A DNA stretch of 18,994 nucleotides from Rhodobacteraceae bacterium UBA6141 (GTDB taxonomy: Bacteria; Pseudomonadota; Alphaproteobacteria; Rhodobacterales; Rhodobacteraceae): positions 1 to 18,994 of the forward strand of contig DIVD01000045.1 in NCBI GenBank assembly GCA_002423245.1. Direction: 5' to 3'. Within the stretch, counting starts at the first letter, position 1; each line of letters opens with the position of its first letter. This document shows, one piece after another, positions 1 through 6,973 of the stretch. The position numbers and the translations under genes were made by a program. The notes beneath the pieces were generated by a model that saw only the letters and a program-made list of their open reading frames with translations, ran no database searches and was not told the origin of the DNA.

Positions 1-50
1 GACCTTCGGCAGCCTCTGACCTTCGACAGCCTCTGACCTTCGACAGCCTC
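1..50. repeat. 17-bp tandem repeat, three copies
   Basis: Three head-to-tail copies of a 17-bp unit (gaccttcggcagcctct, then two copies with one G-to-A change; the last copy lacks its final base). The array touches the left edge, so more copies may lie outside. The unit length is not a multiple of three, which argues against it lying inside a conserved reading frame. Confidence 0.9.
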
Positions 51-182
51 GGGCTGATGCCGATGAACCAGGCGCTGCGGATCGGCCAGGGCTGCCGCTC
101 CTTGCCGGTCGGGGCGCGGATCGGCTCTGCCCTCTTCGGCGACGCGGCCCGTTCGCATATTGCCTTCCCACGCCCCGTCCCT

Positions 183-208
183 GCGTCCCGTCCCCGCGTC
201 CCGTCCCC
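183..208. repeat. 13-bp tandem repeat, two copies
   Basis: Two exact copies of gcgtcccgtcccc in tandem, preceded at 171-182 by a degraded third copy. The first nine bases of the unit (gcgtcccgt) also begin the 13-bp duplication at 11777-11802. Confidence 0.85.
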
Positions 209-327
209 ACGCCCAGGTGCAGCGGTCGCGGCCAGCCCCGGGCGCATTTGCGGTGCCGGCATGGCCCGACCACGGCCGCAAGCCGCATATCGCGCAATGC
301 CTCGCGGCCTCTGGCACCAACTGCCCG

Positions 328-768
328 TCAGAACCACATGACATCGCCGTGCATTTCGGTCTCGCGCACGAGGGGAGGCGCCGCCGGATCGAGGGTCGCC
401 ACCAGCTCGTGCAAGCGCAGCCGCGACAGGATCGGAACCGCGTGCAGGCGCACATTGGCCGGCATCTCTCGCGAGACCGCGGCCATCAGCCGCCCCAGAT
501 CCTCGAGACTCTGGGTGATGCGGTCGATGCCCTGCAGGCCGCGGATCGCCGCCGCGTCGGTGTGCTCTGCAAAATGGCACAGGGACAGCGCCGCCTGCAC
601 ACCCGCGGAAAGGCGGGCGAGCGTGTCGAGTTCATCCGCAACCCGCTGAGCCAGCGCATCGAGTGGCAGATCGCGGTGTGCGAGGCCGGGCGCCGCACCA
701 TCGGCAATTGCAGCACCCGCCCCGGACGAGCCGCCGCGGTGACGGGCAGACTTCCGCGGCCCCCTCAC
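328..768 (-). CDS. Small helical protein with DxxxQ motif, candidate CheZ/CheT-like phosphatase
   Basis: This is a 146-residue protein that ends the chemotaxis operon. I chose the GTG at 768 because it overlaps the stop codon of the preceding cheY by 4 bp (GTGA), the coupling used elsewhere in this operon; the upstream ATG at 795 would overlap cheY by 31 bp. The first 33 residues are Arg/Gly/Ala-rich and probably disordered. Residues 35-100 read as two amphipathic helices, and the second contains D82-R-I-T-Q86. DxxxQ is the catalytic signature of CheZ, and I recall CheT of Sinorhizobium meliloti, encoded in a che operon, as a CheZ-like protein carrying it. Its place next to cheY and the absence of another phosphatase gene in the window fit a CheY-P phosphatase. 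The gene and its start are fairly secure; the function is inference, and it may be only an alphaproteobacterial che-operon hypothetical. Confidence 0.72.
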   Translation of the reverse strand: MRGPRKSARHRGGSSGAGAAIADGAAPGLAHRDLPLDALAQRVADELDTLARLSAGVQAALSLCHFAEHTDAAAIRGLQGIDRITQSLEDLGRLMAAVSREMPANVRLHAVPILSRLRLHELVATLDPAAPPLVRETEMHGDVMWF

Positions 769-1151
769 AGCCGGCCTACCACGGCTTCGATGCAACTGCG
801 CAGATCCTGCGGGAGGAACGGTTTCTTGAGGAAGTTGTTCATGCCGAGCCGGCGCCCGCTGTCGATGATCTCCTTGTCGGCACGGCCGGTGATCAGGATG
901 AAGCCGACGCCCTTCGTGCGCGGATTCTCGCGCAGCGCCTGCAGCAGTTGCAGCCCGTCCATTCCGGGCATGTTGTAGTCCGAGATCACCAGATGCACCG
1001 GCACCTTCTCGATCGCGGCGAGCGCGCCCGGCCCGTCGCTGGCATAGCCGACCTGGCGGATGCCCATCGCGTCAAGCGCCTGGGTGATGAGGCCGCGGCT
1101 GGTGGACATGTCATCCACCACCATGATCCGCAGCTGATCCCTGAGTGCCAT
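765..1151 (-). CDS. cheY: Chemotaxis response regulator CheY (second copy, CheY2-like)
   Basis: This is a 128-residue single-domain receiver. The acidic pocket is D13-D14, the phospho-acceptor is D58 in ISDYNMPGMDG, the switch threonine is T88 and the conserved lysine is K110 in KKPF, so every residue needed for phosphotransfer is present. There is no output domain, so it should act by binding a target, normally the flagellar switch or, as a phosphate sink, nothing. The ATG at 1151 has a GA-rich ribosome site (AGGGAACAGGG) and lies 13 bp after the cheR stop. It corresponds in position to cheY2 of R. sphaeroides cheOp1. It is clearly diverged from the cheY at 4765-5130, so the two probably differ in role. 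Confidence 0.93.
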   Translation of the reverse strand: MALRDQLRIMVVDDMSTSRGLITQALDAMGIRQVGYASDGPGALAAIEKVPVHLVISDYNMPGMDGLQLLQALRENPRTKGVGFILITGRADKEIIDSGRRLGMNNFLKKPFLPQDLRSCIEAVVGRL

Positions 1152-1164
1152 GCCCTGTTCCCTG

Positions 1165-2025
1165 TCATGTTTTGGCCGCTGCCGGCAGCAGGCGGTAGGT
1201 CGTGATGCCGGCGGTGACGAAGCGCGAGGCAGGAGCGACCGGCACACGTTCGGAGTGGCCGACGAACAGCCATCCGCCAGGCGCCAGCGCCTCGCCGAAG
1301 CGCCGCCAGAGCCGGTCCTGTGCCTCGGAATCGAAATAGATCACCACGTTGCGGCAGAAGATCGCGTCGAAAGGGCCCCTCATCGGCCAGGGCGCGTGCA
1401 GGTTCAGTTCGTGAAAGCTGACCAGCGGCCGCACCGCGGCGACCAGTCGAAGCTGACCGCCCCTCTGCTCGAAATACCGCTTGCGAAGCGGGGCATGGAC
1501 GCTCGACGCCATCTGCGCGTCATAGGTCGCGCTGCGGCCCTTCTCCACCACCAGGGGATCTATGTCGGTCGCGAGGATGCGCAGGTCATGGTCGGCGGCA
1601 TCGGGCATCAGCTCGAGCACGGTCATCGCCATCGACCAGGCTTCCTGGCCGTTGGAGCAGCCCGCCGACCACAGCCGCACCCGCCCCCCCGCCTTCGCCC
1701 GCGCCAGAAGCGGCGGCAGGACCTGGCTGCGCAGCAGGTCGAAATGGTGCGATTCGCGGAAGAAATGCGACACGTTGGTGGTGAGGGCCGAGATCATCCG
1801 CCGCCGCTCGTCCCGGCCCGCCTCGCTTTCCACCAGCGCGAGGTAGCTGTCATAGCCGGGCAGATCGAGCGCGCGCAGGCGTTTGGCCAGCCGCGCCTGC
1901 ACCATGCCGGTCTTGCCGGGGGCGATCACGATCCCCGCCTCGGAATGCGCGATGCGGGCGATGGCGGCCATCTGGGCGCTGTCGGGCAGGCTCGCGCCGC
2001 CGGCATGGTGAAAGCTGGTGGTCAT
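1165..2025 (-). CDS. cheR: Chemotaxis protein methyltransferase CheR
   Basis: This 286-residue protein is the usual length for CheR, which uses S-adenosylmethionine to methylate receptor glutamates during adaptation. The N-terminal helical domain includes TTNVSHFFRESHHFDLL (82-98). The SAM-binding loop is LWSAGCSNGQEAWS (118-131), followed by the acidic TDID (153-156), FCRNVVIYFD (223-232) and GGWLFVGHSE (250-259). The SAM loop reads SNGQEAWS where enterobacterial CheR has STGEEPYS; the glycine and glutamate are kept, so activity is expected. Its ATG overlaps the cheW stop by 4 bp (ATGA). The paired demethylase CheB is not in the window. Confidence 0.95.
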   Translation of the reverse strand: MTTSFHHAGGASLPDSAQMAAIARIAHSEAGIVIAPGKTGMVQARLAKRLRALDLPGYDSYLALVESEAGRDERRRMISALTTNVSHFFRESHHFDLLRSQVLPPLLARAKAGGRVRLWSAGCSNGQEAWSMAMTVLELMPDAADHDLRILATDIDPLVVEKGRSATYDAQMASSVHAPLRKRYFEQRGGQLRLVAAVRPLVSFHELNLHAPWPMRGPFDAIFCRNVVIYFDSEAQDRLWRRFGEALAPGGWLFVGHSERVPVAPASRFVTAGITTYRLLPAAAKT

Positions 2026-2498
2026 GCCACCTCGGTGTGGCAGGGCGGCAGCACGGCCGACAGGTCGAGCACCCGGATCATCCGCCCGTCGACGATGGTC
2101 AGCGCCTGCACATAGCCATGCGCGGAATCGGCGGCGAGGTCGGGGGGCGGCTGCAACTCGGCGCGGGGCAGCGCGAGGATGTCGGACACCGCGTCGACCA
2201 GCAGGCCGACGCTTTGCCCGGCCGCATGTACCACGATGATCACGTTGCGCGCGTCGCCCGCGACGGCGGGCATTCCGAGCCGCGAGGCAAGGTCGATCAC
2301 CGGCAGCACCGTCCCGCGCAGGTTGATGACGCCGCGCATGAAGGGCGGCGAATGCGGCAGCGGCGTCGCGCGGGTCCAGCCGCGGATCTCGCGCACCGAC
2401 ATGATGTCGACGCTGAATTCCTGTTCGGCAAGCCGGAAGGAAAGCAGTTCGACTTCGGCGCTGGACTGGGATCTGGACTGGGATCTGGTCTCGGTCAT
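2022..2498 (-). CDS. cheW: Chemotaxis coupling protein CheW
   Basis: This 158-residue protein is made of one CheW domain (residues about 17-155), the adaptor joining CheA to receptor tails in the signalling array. Recognisable stretches are LLSFRLAEQEFSVDI, VREIRGW, PPFMRGVINLRGTVLPVIDL, VGLLVDAVSDI and MIRVLDL. I chose the ATG at 2498, not the TTG at 2513, because AGGA sits 7 nt before it and it lies just 4 bp after the cheA stop; the TTG would overlap cheA by 11 bp. The N-terminal SQSRSQSS comes from a 12-bp DNA duplication and precedes the folded domain, so it should be harmless. Confidence 0.95.
   Translation of the reverse strand: MTETRSQSRSQSSAEVELLSFRLAEQEFSVDIMSVREIRGWTRATPLPHSPPFMRGVINLRGTVLPVIDLASRLGMPAVAGDARNVIIVVHAAGQSVGLLVDAVSDILALPRAELQPPPDLAADSAHGYVQALTIVDGRMIRVLDLSAVLPPCHTEVA
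2461..2490. repeat. 12-bp in-frame tandem repeat at the cheW N-terminus
   Basis: The unit ctggactgggat occurs twice exactly, followed by a half copy. It encodes the SQSR repeat ahead of the CheW domain and preserves the reading frame. Confidence 0.85.
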
Positions 2499-2502
2499 GA
2501 TG

Positions 2503-4752
2503 TCATCCTGCAAGGGCCAGGGGAGTGTCGGCAGAGCGGGTGCGGCCGGTCGCGCTTTCGACGAGGTCGCCCGGATCGAGGATCAGTGCGATCCGGCCGT
2601 CGCCGAGGATGGTCGCCGCGGCGATGCCCGGGATGTCTCCATAGCTGTGCTGCAGCCCCTTGATGACGACCTGGCGCTGCTCGAGGATGTCATCCACGAC
2701 CAGGGCGGCGCGGCTGCCGTCTTCCTGCGCGGTCAGCAGCACGATGCCGCCCTCATAGCTGGCCCTGGGGCCGCGATAGCCAAGTTCGGCGCCCAGATCG
2801 AACAGCGGCACGAAGCTTCCGCGGATATGCACCACGCTGGTTTCGGGGCCGAGCGAGCGGATGCTTTCTGCCGAGAGTGCCGCGGTCTCGACGATCGAGG
2901 AGAGCGGGATCACCAGAGTTTCGCCGGCGACGCGCACCACCATCCCGTCCAGCACGGCCAGCGTGAGTGGCAGGCTGATCGAGAACCGGGTGCCGAAGCC
3001 GCGTTCCGAGGTGATGGCGATGCGGCCGCCAAGCCCGCCGATCGCCTGCTTGACCACATCCATGCCCACGCCGCGTCCCGAGAGCGCCGAGATCTGGCTG
3101 GCGGTGGAAAAACCGGGCAGGAACAGCAGGGTGTCGATCTCGGCATCCGAGAGCGCCGCATCGGGCGCGATCAGTCCCTTGCGGATCGCGATGTCGCGGA
3201 CCCGGGGGCGGTCGATCCCCGCGCCGTCATCCGCCACCTCGATCACCACCCGGCCGGAGCGGTGCTGGGCCGACAGCGTGATCGTCCCCTCTCCGGGCTT
3301 GCCGGCGGCGCGGCGCGTTTCGGGCGTCTCCAGCCCGTGATCGACCGCGTTGCGGATCATGTGGGTCAAGGGGTCCGCGAGCCGCTCGATCACCGTCTTG
3401 TCGACCTCGGTTCCCTCGCCCTCGCTGCGCAGCCGCACCTCCTTGCCGACGGCAGCCGAGGCTTCGCGCACGATCCGGGCCATGCGCTGGAACAGCGGCT
3501 TGACCGGCTGGGCGCGGATCATCATCACGCTGTCCTGAATGTCGCGGGTCAGCATCATGAACGCCTCGAGCCCGTTCATGACGGCGGAATGCGGGGGCAG
3601 CCCGGCCTCCGCCGCGCTTTGCGCCAGCATGGCCTGGTTGATCACCAGCTCGCCCACGAGGTTCACCAGACGGTCGATCCGGTGCAGGTCGACGCGGACG
3701 GTTGCGGCTGCGGCCTCGGCGGGGGCGGCTGGGGCAGCGGGCTGGGCGGCGGGGTGGGCGGCGGGCTGGGCGGGCGCTGCCGCCGCGGTGAGGTCGATGA
3801 CCGGGGCAGGATCCGTGGCCATGGGAGCCGCGGGCGCTGCCGCCGGAGTCGGCGCGGCCTGCGCCATGGGCTCTGGCGGCGGCGCCACATCGGAAAGCGC
3901 CTCCGCCGCCGCGACCGTCTCGGTCACCGTGATGTCCGCCACGTCATCGACGAAATCGAACACGCCGCAGATGTCGCTTTCGTCGATCTCGCCGGTCAGA
4001 TGCACGATCCAGTGCAGATAGGAGCTTTCGGGCATCAGGCCGTCGAGATCGGGCAGGTCGGAGACATCGCAGGTGACGCTTGCCCGGCCAAGCTCTGCCA
4101 GGGCGCGCAAGAGGTGGAAGGGTTCGTTGCCGCAGGCGTAGAGCGCATCGGTCGGTCGCAGCGAGACGGTCCAGTTGTGGCCCGCCGGGCTCGGCCAGTT
4201 GTGGCCCGCCGGGCCCGGCCAGTTGCGGCCCGCCGGACCCGTCCCGCCGCTCGGATCGCCGCCGGGGGCCGGCGGGTCGAGCTCCAGGTCGAGGGTCAGG
4301 CCCATCGGCGCGAATTCCACCTCTTCCGCCTCGGGCTCCGCTGCCCGCTCGCCCATCAGCGCCTCGATGGCCAGCAGCATCTCTTCCGAGCCGGCGGGCG
4401 CGCCGGTCGCATCGTCGCGGGCAAGGCGGACATGGTCGGCCAGCATGTCGGCGGCCTGGAAGAACAGCTTCATCGCCTCGTGGTCGATCACCAGCCGGCC
4501 GCAGCGCAGCTCGTCCATCACCGTCTCGAAGCGGTGGGCGAAGGCCACCAGCGCCGTCAGCCCGAAGGCCCCGGCACCCCCCTTGATCGAATGGACGGCG
4601 CGGAACGCCATGTTGACCGTTTCGCCATCCCGGGCGCTTTCGCCCTCCAGCTGGTTCGCCATCGCCGACAGCGCATCTTGCAGGCTTTCCAGCAGCTCTT
4701 CGCATTCCACGAAGAACGAGGCGCGGATCTCGGCCATCGGGTCATGTGCCAT
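2503..4752 (-). CDS. cheA: Chemotaxis histidine kinase CheA
   Basis: This is a 749-residue hybrid-free CheA that autophosphorylates on the P1 histidine and passes phosphate to CheY. The HPt (P1) domain covers about 1-135 with H54 in AVHSIKGGAGAFGL. Residues 140-195 form a linker with three PAG(R/H)NWP-type repeats. A P2-like region spans about 196-275 and a Pro/Ala linker 285-350. The dimerisation helices (P3) follow from about 351, including VDLHRIDRLVNLVGELVINQ. The ATPase domain has the N box HMIRNAVDHGLE (464-475), G1 VADDGAGID (506-514), F box LPGFST (545-550) and G2 SGRGVGMDVV (558-567). A C-terminal CheW-like P5 domain runs from about 600 to 735. All catalytic motifs are intact. The ATG at 4752 lies 12 bp after the upstream cheY and is preceded by AAGGGG. 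Confidence 0.97.
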   Translation of the reverse strand: MAHDPMAEIRASFFVECEELLESLQDALSAMANQLEGESARDGETVNMAFRAVHSIKGGAGAFGLTALVAFAHRFETVMDELRCGRLVIDHEAMKLFFQAADMLADHVRLARDDATGAPAGSEEMLLAIEALMGERAAEPEAEEVEFAPMGLTLDLELDPPAPGGDPSGGTGPAGRNWPGPAGHNWPSPAGHNWTVSLRPTDALYACGNEPFHLLRALAELGRASVTCDVSDLPDLDGLMPESSYLHWIVHLTGEIDESDICGVFDFVDDVADITVTETVAAAEALSDVAPPPEPMAQAAPTPAAAPAAPMATDPAPVIDLTAAAAPAQPAAHPAAQPAAPAAPAEAAAATVRVDLHRIDRLVNLVGELVINQAMLAQSAAEAGLPPHSAVMNGLEAFMMLTRDIQDSVMMIRAQPVKPLFQRMARIVREASAAVGKEVRLRSEGEGTEVDKTVIERLADPLTHMIRNAVDHGLETPETRRAAGKPGEGTITLSAQHRSGRVVIEVADDGAGIDRPRVRDIAIRKGLIAPDAALSDAEIDTLLFLPGFSTASQISALSGRGVGMDVVKQAIGGLGGRIAITSERGFGTRFSISLPLTLAVLDGMVVRVAGETLVIPLSSIVETAALSAESIRSLGPETSVVHIRGSFVPLFDLGAELGYRGPRASYEGGIVLLTAQEDGSRAALVVDDILEQRQVVIKGLQHSYGDIPGIAAATILGDGRIALILDPGDLVESATGRTRSADTPLALAG
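3739..3774. repeat. 12-bp in-frame tandem repeat in the CheA Pro/Ala linker
   Basis: Three consecutive 12-bp units (gggctgggcggc, ggggtgggcggc, gggctgggcggg) encode alternating QPAA/HPAA blocks at about residues 327-338 of CheA. Low-complexity codon use could produce this without duplication, so it is weaker than the array at 4171-4241. A separate 15-mer, cgggcgctgccgccg, occurs at 3771 and again exactly 60 bp later at 3831. Confidence 0.7.
4171..4241. repeat. 24-bp in-frame tandem repeat in the CheA P1-P2 linker
   Basis: Nearly three copies of a 24-bp unit start at 4171, 4195 and 4219, each beginning ccagttg(t/c)ggcccgccgg. They encode three 8-residue blocks of the PAG(R/H)NWP type at residues 173-194. 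The copies differ at only a few bases, which implies recent duplication. A tryptophan-bearing repeat is odd for a linker that is normally flexible and poorly conserved. Confidence 0.93.
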
Positions 4753-4764
4753 GCGAGTTGCCCC

Positions 4765-5130
4765 TTACCCCGCGACCATCTGCAGCGCCTTGATCAGCTT
4801 CGGCGGATCGAACGGCTTCACGATCCAGCCGGTCGCACCGGCAGCCCGGGCGCGCGCCTTCAGCTCCGGCGCGTTTTCCGTGGTCAGCACGAGGATCGGG
4901 ATGGCGCGGTGCCTGTCCTGCCCGCGCACCGCCTCGATGAAGCCGAAGCCGTCGAGCCGGGGCATGTTGATGTCGGAGATGATGGCATCGGGGCTGATCC
5001 CTTGCAGCACTTCCAGCCCCTGCACCCCGTCTTCGGCAAGGTGCAGCGTGAAGCCGGCCTCGGTCAGCGCCAGTTTCAGCATGTCGCGGATCGTGCGGCT
5101 GTCATCGACCGCAAGGATGGTCAGGCTCAT
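4765..5130 (-). CDS. cheY: Chemotaxis response regulator CheY (first copy, CheY1-like)
   Basis: This 121-residue receiver-only protein sits directly upstream of cheA. The pocket D9-D10, phospho-acceptor D53 in IISDINMPRLDG, switch T83 and K105 in IVKPF are all present. Its start overlaps the STAS gene stop by 4 bp (ATGA), so translation is probably coupled. Position and order match cheY1 of R. sphaeroides cheOp1. It is expected to be phosphorylated by the adjacent CheA and to bind the flagellar motor. Confidence 0.94.
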   Translation of the reverse strand: MSLTILAVDDSRTIRDMLKLALTEAGFTLHLAEDGVQGLEVLQGISPDAIISDINMPRLDGFGFIEAVRGQDRHRAIPILVLTTENAPELKARARAAGATGWIVKPFDPPKLIKALQMVAG

Positions 5131-5456
5131 GCCGCGCCCTCCGATTCGAGCGCGGAGGGTGCGAGGCCGAACGTCGCCAGCGCCTCCTCGAAGGCCTGCG
5201 ATCGCGGGCGGATGTGCAGCTGTTGCCCTGCGGCGCGCCAGCTTGCGGCGGCGGCCAGCAGCACCTGCAGGCAGAGCCCGCCCAGATGCACCACATCGCC
5301 CGCGTCCAGATCGAGCGGCTGCCCGGCGCGGGCGCGGATCGCCTCGGACAGGGGGCGCGCGGCAGGCAGGTCGAGCCGGGGCGCGAGCGGAACCGGCGCC
5401 GTCATCGCGCAGCCGGCGCCACGGCCGCCAGCGGTTTCGTCGGATGTCGCGTTCAC
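5127..5456 (-). CDS. STAS-domain protein, first gene of the che operon (cheX position of cheOp1)
   Basis: This is a 109-residue protein. I chose the GTG at 5456 because an AAGGGGG ribosome site sits just ahead of it; a TTG at 5489 has no such site, and an in-frame ATG at residue 18 would give 92 residues and is the main alternative. Residues 30-105 fit the compact STAS fold (LDLDAGDVVHLGGLCLQVLL, then a helix and AFEEALATFGLAP). The loop that carries DSxG with a phosphorylatable serine in anti-anti-sigma factors reads HLGGL here, so regulation by serine phosphorylation is not expected. In R. sphaeroides cheOp1 the gene before cheY1 is called cheX; this name is unrelated to the CheX phosphatase family. 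Its role in chemotaxis is unknown to me. Confidence 0.8.
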   Translation of the reverse strand: MNATSDETAGGRGAGCAMTAPVPLAPRLDLPAARPLSEAIRARAGQPLDLDAGDVVHLGGLCLQVLLAAAASWRAAGQQLHIRPRSQAFEEALATFGLAPSALESEGAA

Positions 5457-5508
5457 CTTGTCCCCCTTCGGTCCGTTCGGGTGGGACAAGGGTTAGGGGC
5501 GCCGGGTT

Positions 5509-5536
5509 AAGATAGGCTTGACGGCAGCCCCGTCAC
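5509..5536 (-). promoter_or_regulatory. Possible promoter of the chemotaxis operon
   Basis: Read on the minus strand, GTGACG (5536-5531) and TATCTT (5514-5509) are separated by 16 bp and match the -35 and -10 consensus at four of six positions each. They lie 53 bp before the chosen STAS start and after the glk stop. A 6-bp inverted repeat (TGACGG/CCGTCA, 5519-5535) overlaps the element. This is the only gap of useful size before the operon, but read-through from glk cannot be excluded. Confidence 0.3.
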
Positions 5537-5560
5537 TGCACCCGACTCGCCGCGGCCGAA

Positions 5561-6538
5561 TCAGCGCGCCGCCGCATCCGCCATCAGATGCGCCAGATGG
5601 CGGGCGCAGCCGGTCAGCGCCGCGAAGTCGTCCTCGATCACCCATACCGGGAAATCCGCCATCAGCGGCGCGAAACGGCCCTTGTCGCGGAAGGCCGCGG
5701 CAAAGCCGAACGCGTCCAGCCAGGGCGCCAGCGCGCGGGCCATGCCGCCGACGAGATGCACGCCGCCGAAGGGCAGGTGGATCAGCGCCAGATCGCCCGC
5801 CACGGCGCCGAGGATCCGCACGCAGATGGCCGCCGTCTGCCGCGCCCGCGGCTCGCCCTGGTCCAGCGCCGCAAGGATCGCCGCCGAATCGCGCGGCGCG
5901 CCGCCTTCGCCCGCCTCCTGCGCCAGCAAGGCATCGACCTGCGCGATGCCGCGGCCGGACAGCACCTCTTCCACCTCGGGAAAGCCGTGCTCCAGCGCCA
6001 CGAAGCGCGACAGCCGCAGGTCGGCATCGCTGCGCACCGGCAAGGCGACATGGCCGCATTCCGACGGCGCGACGATGCGCCCGCCCGGCGCCTCATGCAC
6101 CGGCGCCGCGTTGAAGCCGGTGCCGATGCCGATCACCAGTTGCGCGCCGCCCGGCTCGGGCTGGCCCGCGATCACCGGGTGCAGGGCCTCGGGCGCGATG
6201 TGCCCCAGCGCATGGCCCTGCGCCTGCAGGTCGTTCAGCACCGCCACGATCCGCGCTCCCGTCGCCGCGGCGAGCGACGCCCCGTCGAAGAACCAGTCGC
6301 GATTGGTCAGCCTGCCGACGCCGCCCCGCACCGGCCCCGCCACCGCGACGCAGGCGCCCGCGGGTGCCTCGCAGCGGGCATCGGCGCGAAACTGCTCCAG
6401 CACCGCGGCCAGCCCCGGAAAGGCGGCATTGGCATAGCGGCGCACCGATTCGGGGCGGATCGCCCCGACACCGGCCAGCGCAACGCGGGTATTGGTGCCG
6501 CCGACATCGGCGACGAGGCAGGGCAGGGGCTGGGTCAT
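5561..6538 (-). CDS. glk: Glucokinase (bacterial Glk family)
   Basis: This 325-residue protein has the usual length and motifs of the bacterial glucokinase family (not ROK), which phosphorylates glucose with ATP to glucose 6-phosphate in the cytoplasm. Seen: phosphate-binding LVADVGGTNTRVAL (8-21), TNRDWFFD (78-85), LND with the likely catalytic base D103, GIGTGFNAAPV (137-147), SECGHVALP (159-167) and FGGVHLVGGMAR near the C-terminus. The ATG at 6538 has GGAG about 7 nt upstream. It diverges from the alpha-glucoside transporter operon, which fits phosphorylation of the glucose released from imported alpha-glucosides. It runs in the same direction as the chemotaxis operon but shares no function with it. 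Confidence 0.93.
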   Translation of the reverse strand: MTQPLPCLVADVGGTNTRVALAGVGAIRPESVRRYANAAFPGLAAVLEQFRADARCEAPAGACVAVAGPVRGGVGRLTNRDWFFDGASLAAATGARIVAVLNDLQAQGHALGHIAPEALHPVIAGQPEPGGAQLVIGIGTGFNAAPVHEAPGGRIVAPSECGHVALPVRSDADLRLSRFVALEHGFPEVEEVLSGRGIAQVDALLAQEAGEGGAPRDSAAILAALDQGEPRARQTAAICVRILGAVAGDLALIHLPFGGVHLVGGMARALAPWLDAFGFAAAFRDKGRFAPLMADFPVWVIEDDFAALTGCARHLAHLMADAAAR

Positions 6539-6973
6539 CGGGGGCTCCGGGTCAGGGCTTCGGCAAGTTGAGGATGGAACATCTCGGCCCGGCGCGATGC
6601 CGCGTGCTGCGGCGCGTGCGGTGCCGCGTGCCGCGCGCGGGGCCGGCGCTGCGCCAGTGGCCGAGGTCCAGCGATTGCGACAGTTCCTCGAGGATCATCG
6701 GCCGGTCCAGAGCGCCTTGGCAGCACAAAGCGCAGCGTATCGACCGCTTCGGGCGGCGTCAATTCCCGCCGGCGCGGCCTTCTTCTTGCAGCCTTCCTGC
6801 ATCCGCGCAATGCCTTGGCCCCTGCGGCCCGTCCGGCGCCGGGGCGTTGACACTCCGGTGGAACGGGGCGATCCTCGGGCATGAAAAGGCGATCTGGCCG
6901 CGCCGCCACACCGGCCGAGCGCACTGTCGGGGAGGATGGAGATCTGGGAGGATGGAGATCTGGGAGGATGGAG
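6539..6973. other. Divergent intergenic region between glk and aglE
   Basis: This 435-bp gap separates two divergent units and must hold control sites for both. I see a candidate plus-strand promoter (6847-6875), the triplicated ribosome-site repeat (6931-6976), and a low-complexity gccgcgtgc-rich stretch near 6598-6635. A 48-codon minus-strand frame (6552-6698) begins MILEELSQSLDL, faintly like the start of a LacI-type regulator (M-x-L-x-E-L-x-x-x-L-x-L) of the sort that controls agl operons, and ends 13 bp before glk. It has no good ribosome site and no helix-turn-helix after the first dozen residues. It is at most a relic and is not annotated as a gene. Confidence 0.45.
6847..6875 (+). promoter_or_regulatory. 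Possible aglE promoter
   Basis: A perfect -35 hexamer TTGACA (6847-6852) is followed after 17 bp by GATCCT (6870-6875), which matches the -10 consensus at three of six positions. It would give a leader of about 90 nt before the aglE ATG. The -10 is weak, as expected for a promoter needing activation or release from a repressor. I found no clear LacI-type palindrome beside it. Confidence 0.3.

Larger units (their letters stand above)
1..327. other. Left-edge region without a supported gene
   Basis: This stretch lies downstream of the chemotaxis operon. Two frames stay open from the left edge: a plus-strand frame ending at 341 and a minus-strand frame that could start at 247 and run off the window. 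Both have high G+C at third positions because they share the same third-position columns, so composition cannot separate them. Neither product resembles a family I recognise, and both cross repeats whose unit lengths break frame. A gene fragment entering from the left is possible but not demonstrated. Confidence 0.4.

Noticed and set aside
1..50. CRISPR array from the repeats at the left edge
   Set aside because: The units are directly adjacent with no spacers and only 17 bp long.
768..795. ATG at 795 as the start of the DxxxQ protein
   Set aside because: It would overlap cheY by 31 bp, while the GTG at 768 gives the 4-bp overlap typical of this operon.
2499..2513. TTG start for CheW
   Set aside because: The ATG at 2498 has AGGA at good spacing and avoids an 11-bp overlap with cheA.
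2179..5496. A 1,105-codon open frame on the plus strand opposite cheW, cheA and cheY
   Set aside because: It is an antisense shadow of intact chemotaxis genes, with no recognisable domain.
6881..6973. Upstream ATG extending AglE by 31 residues
   Set aside because: It would place a charged extension ahead of a clean signal peptide and ignore the well-placed GGAGG before 6974.
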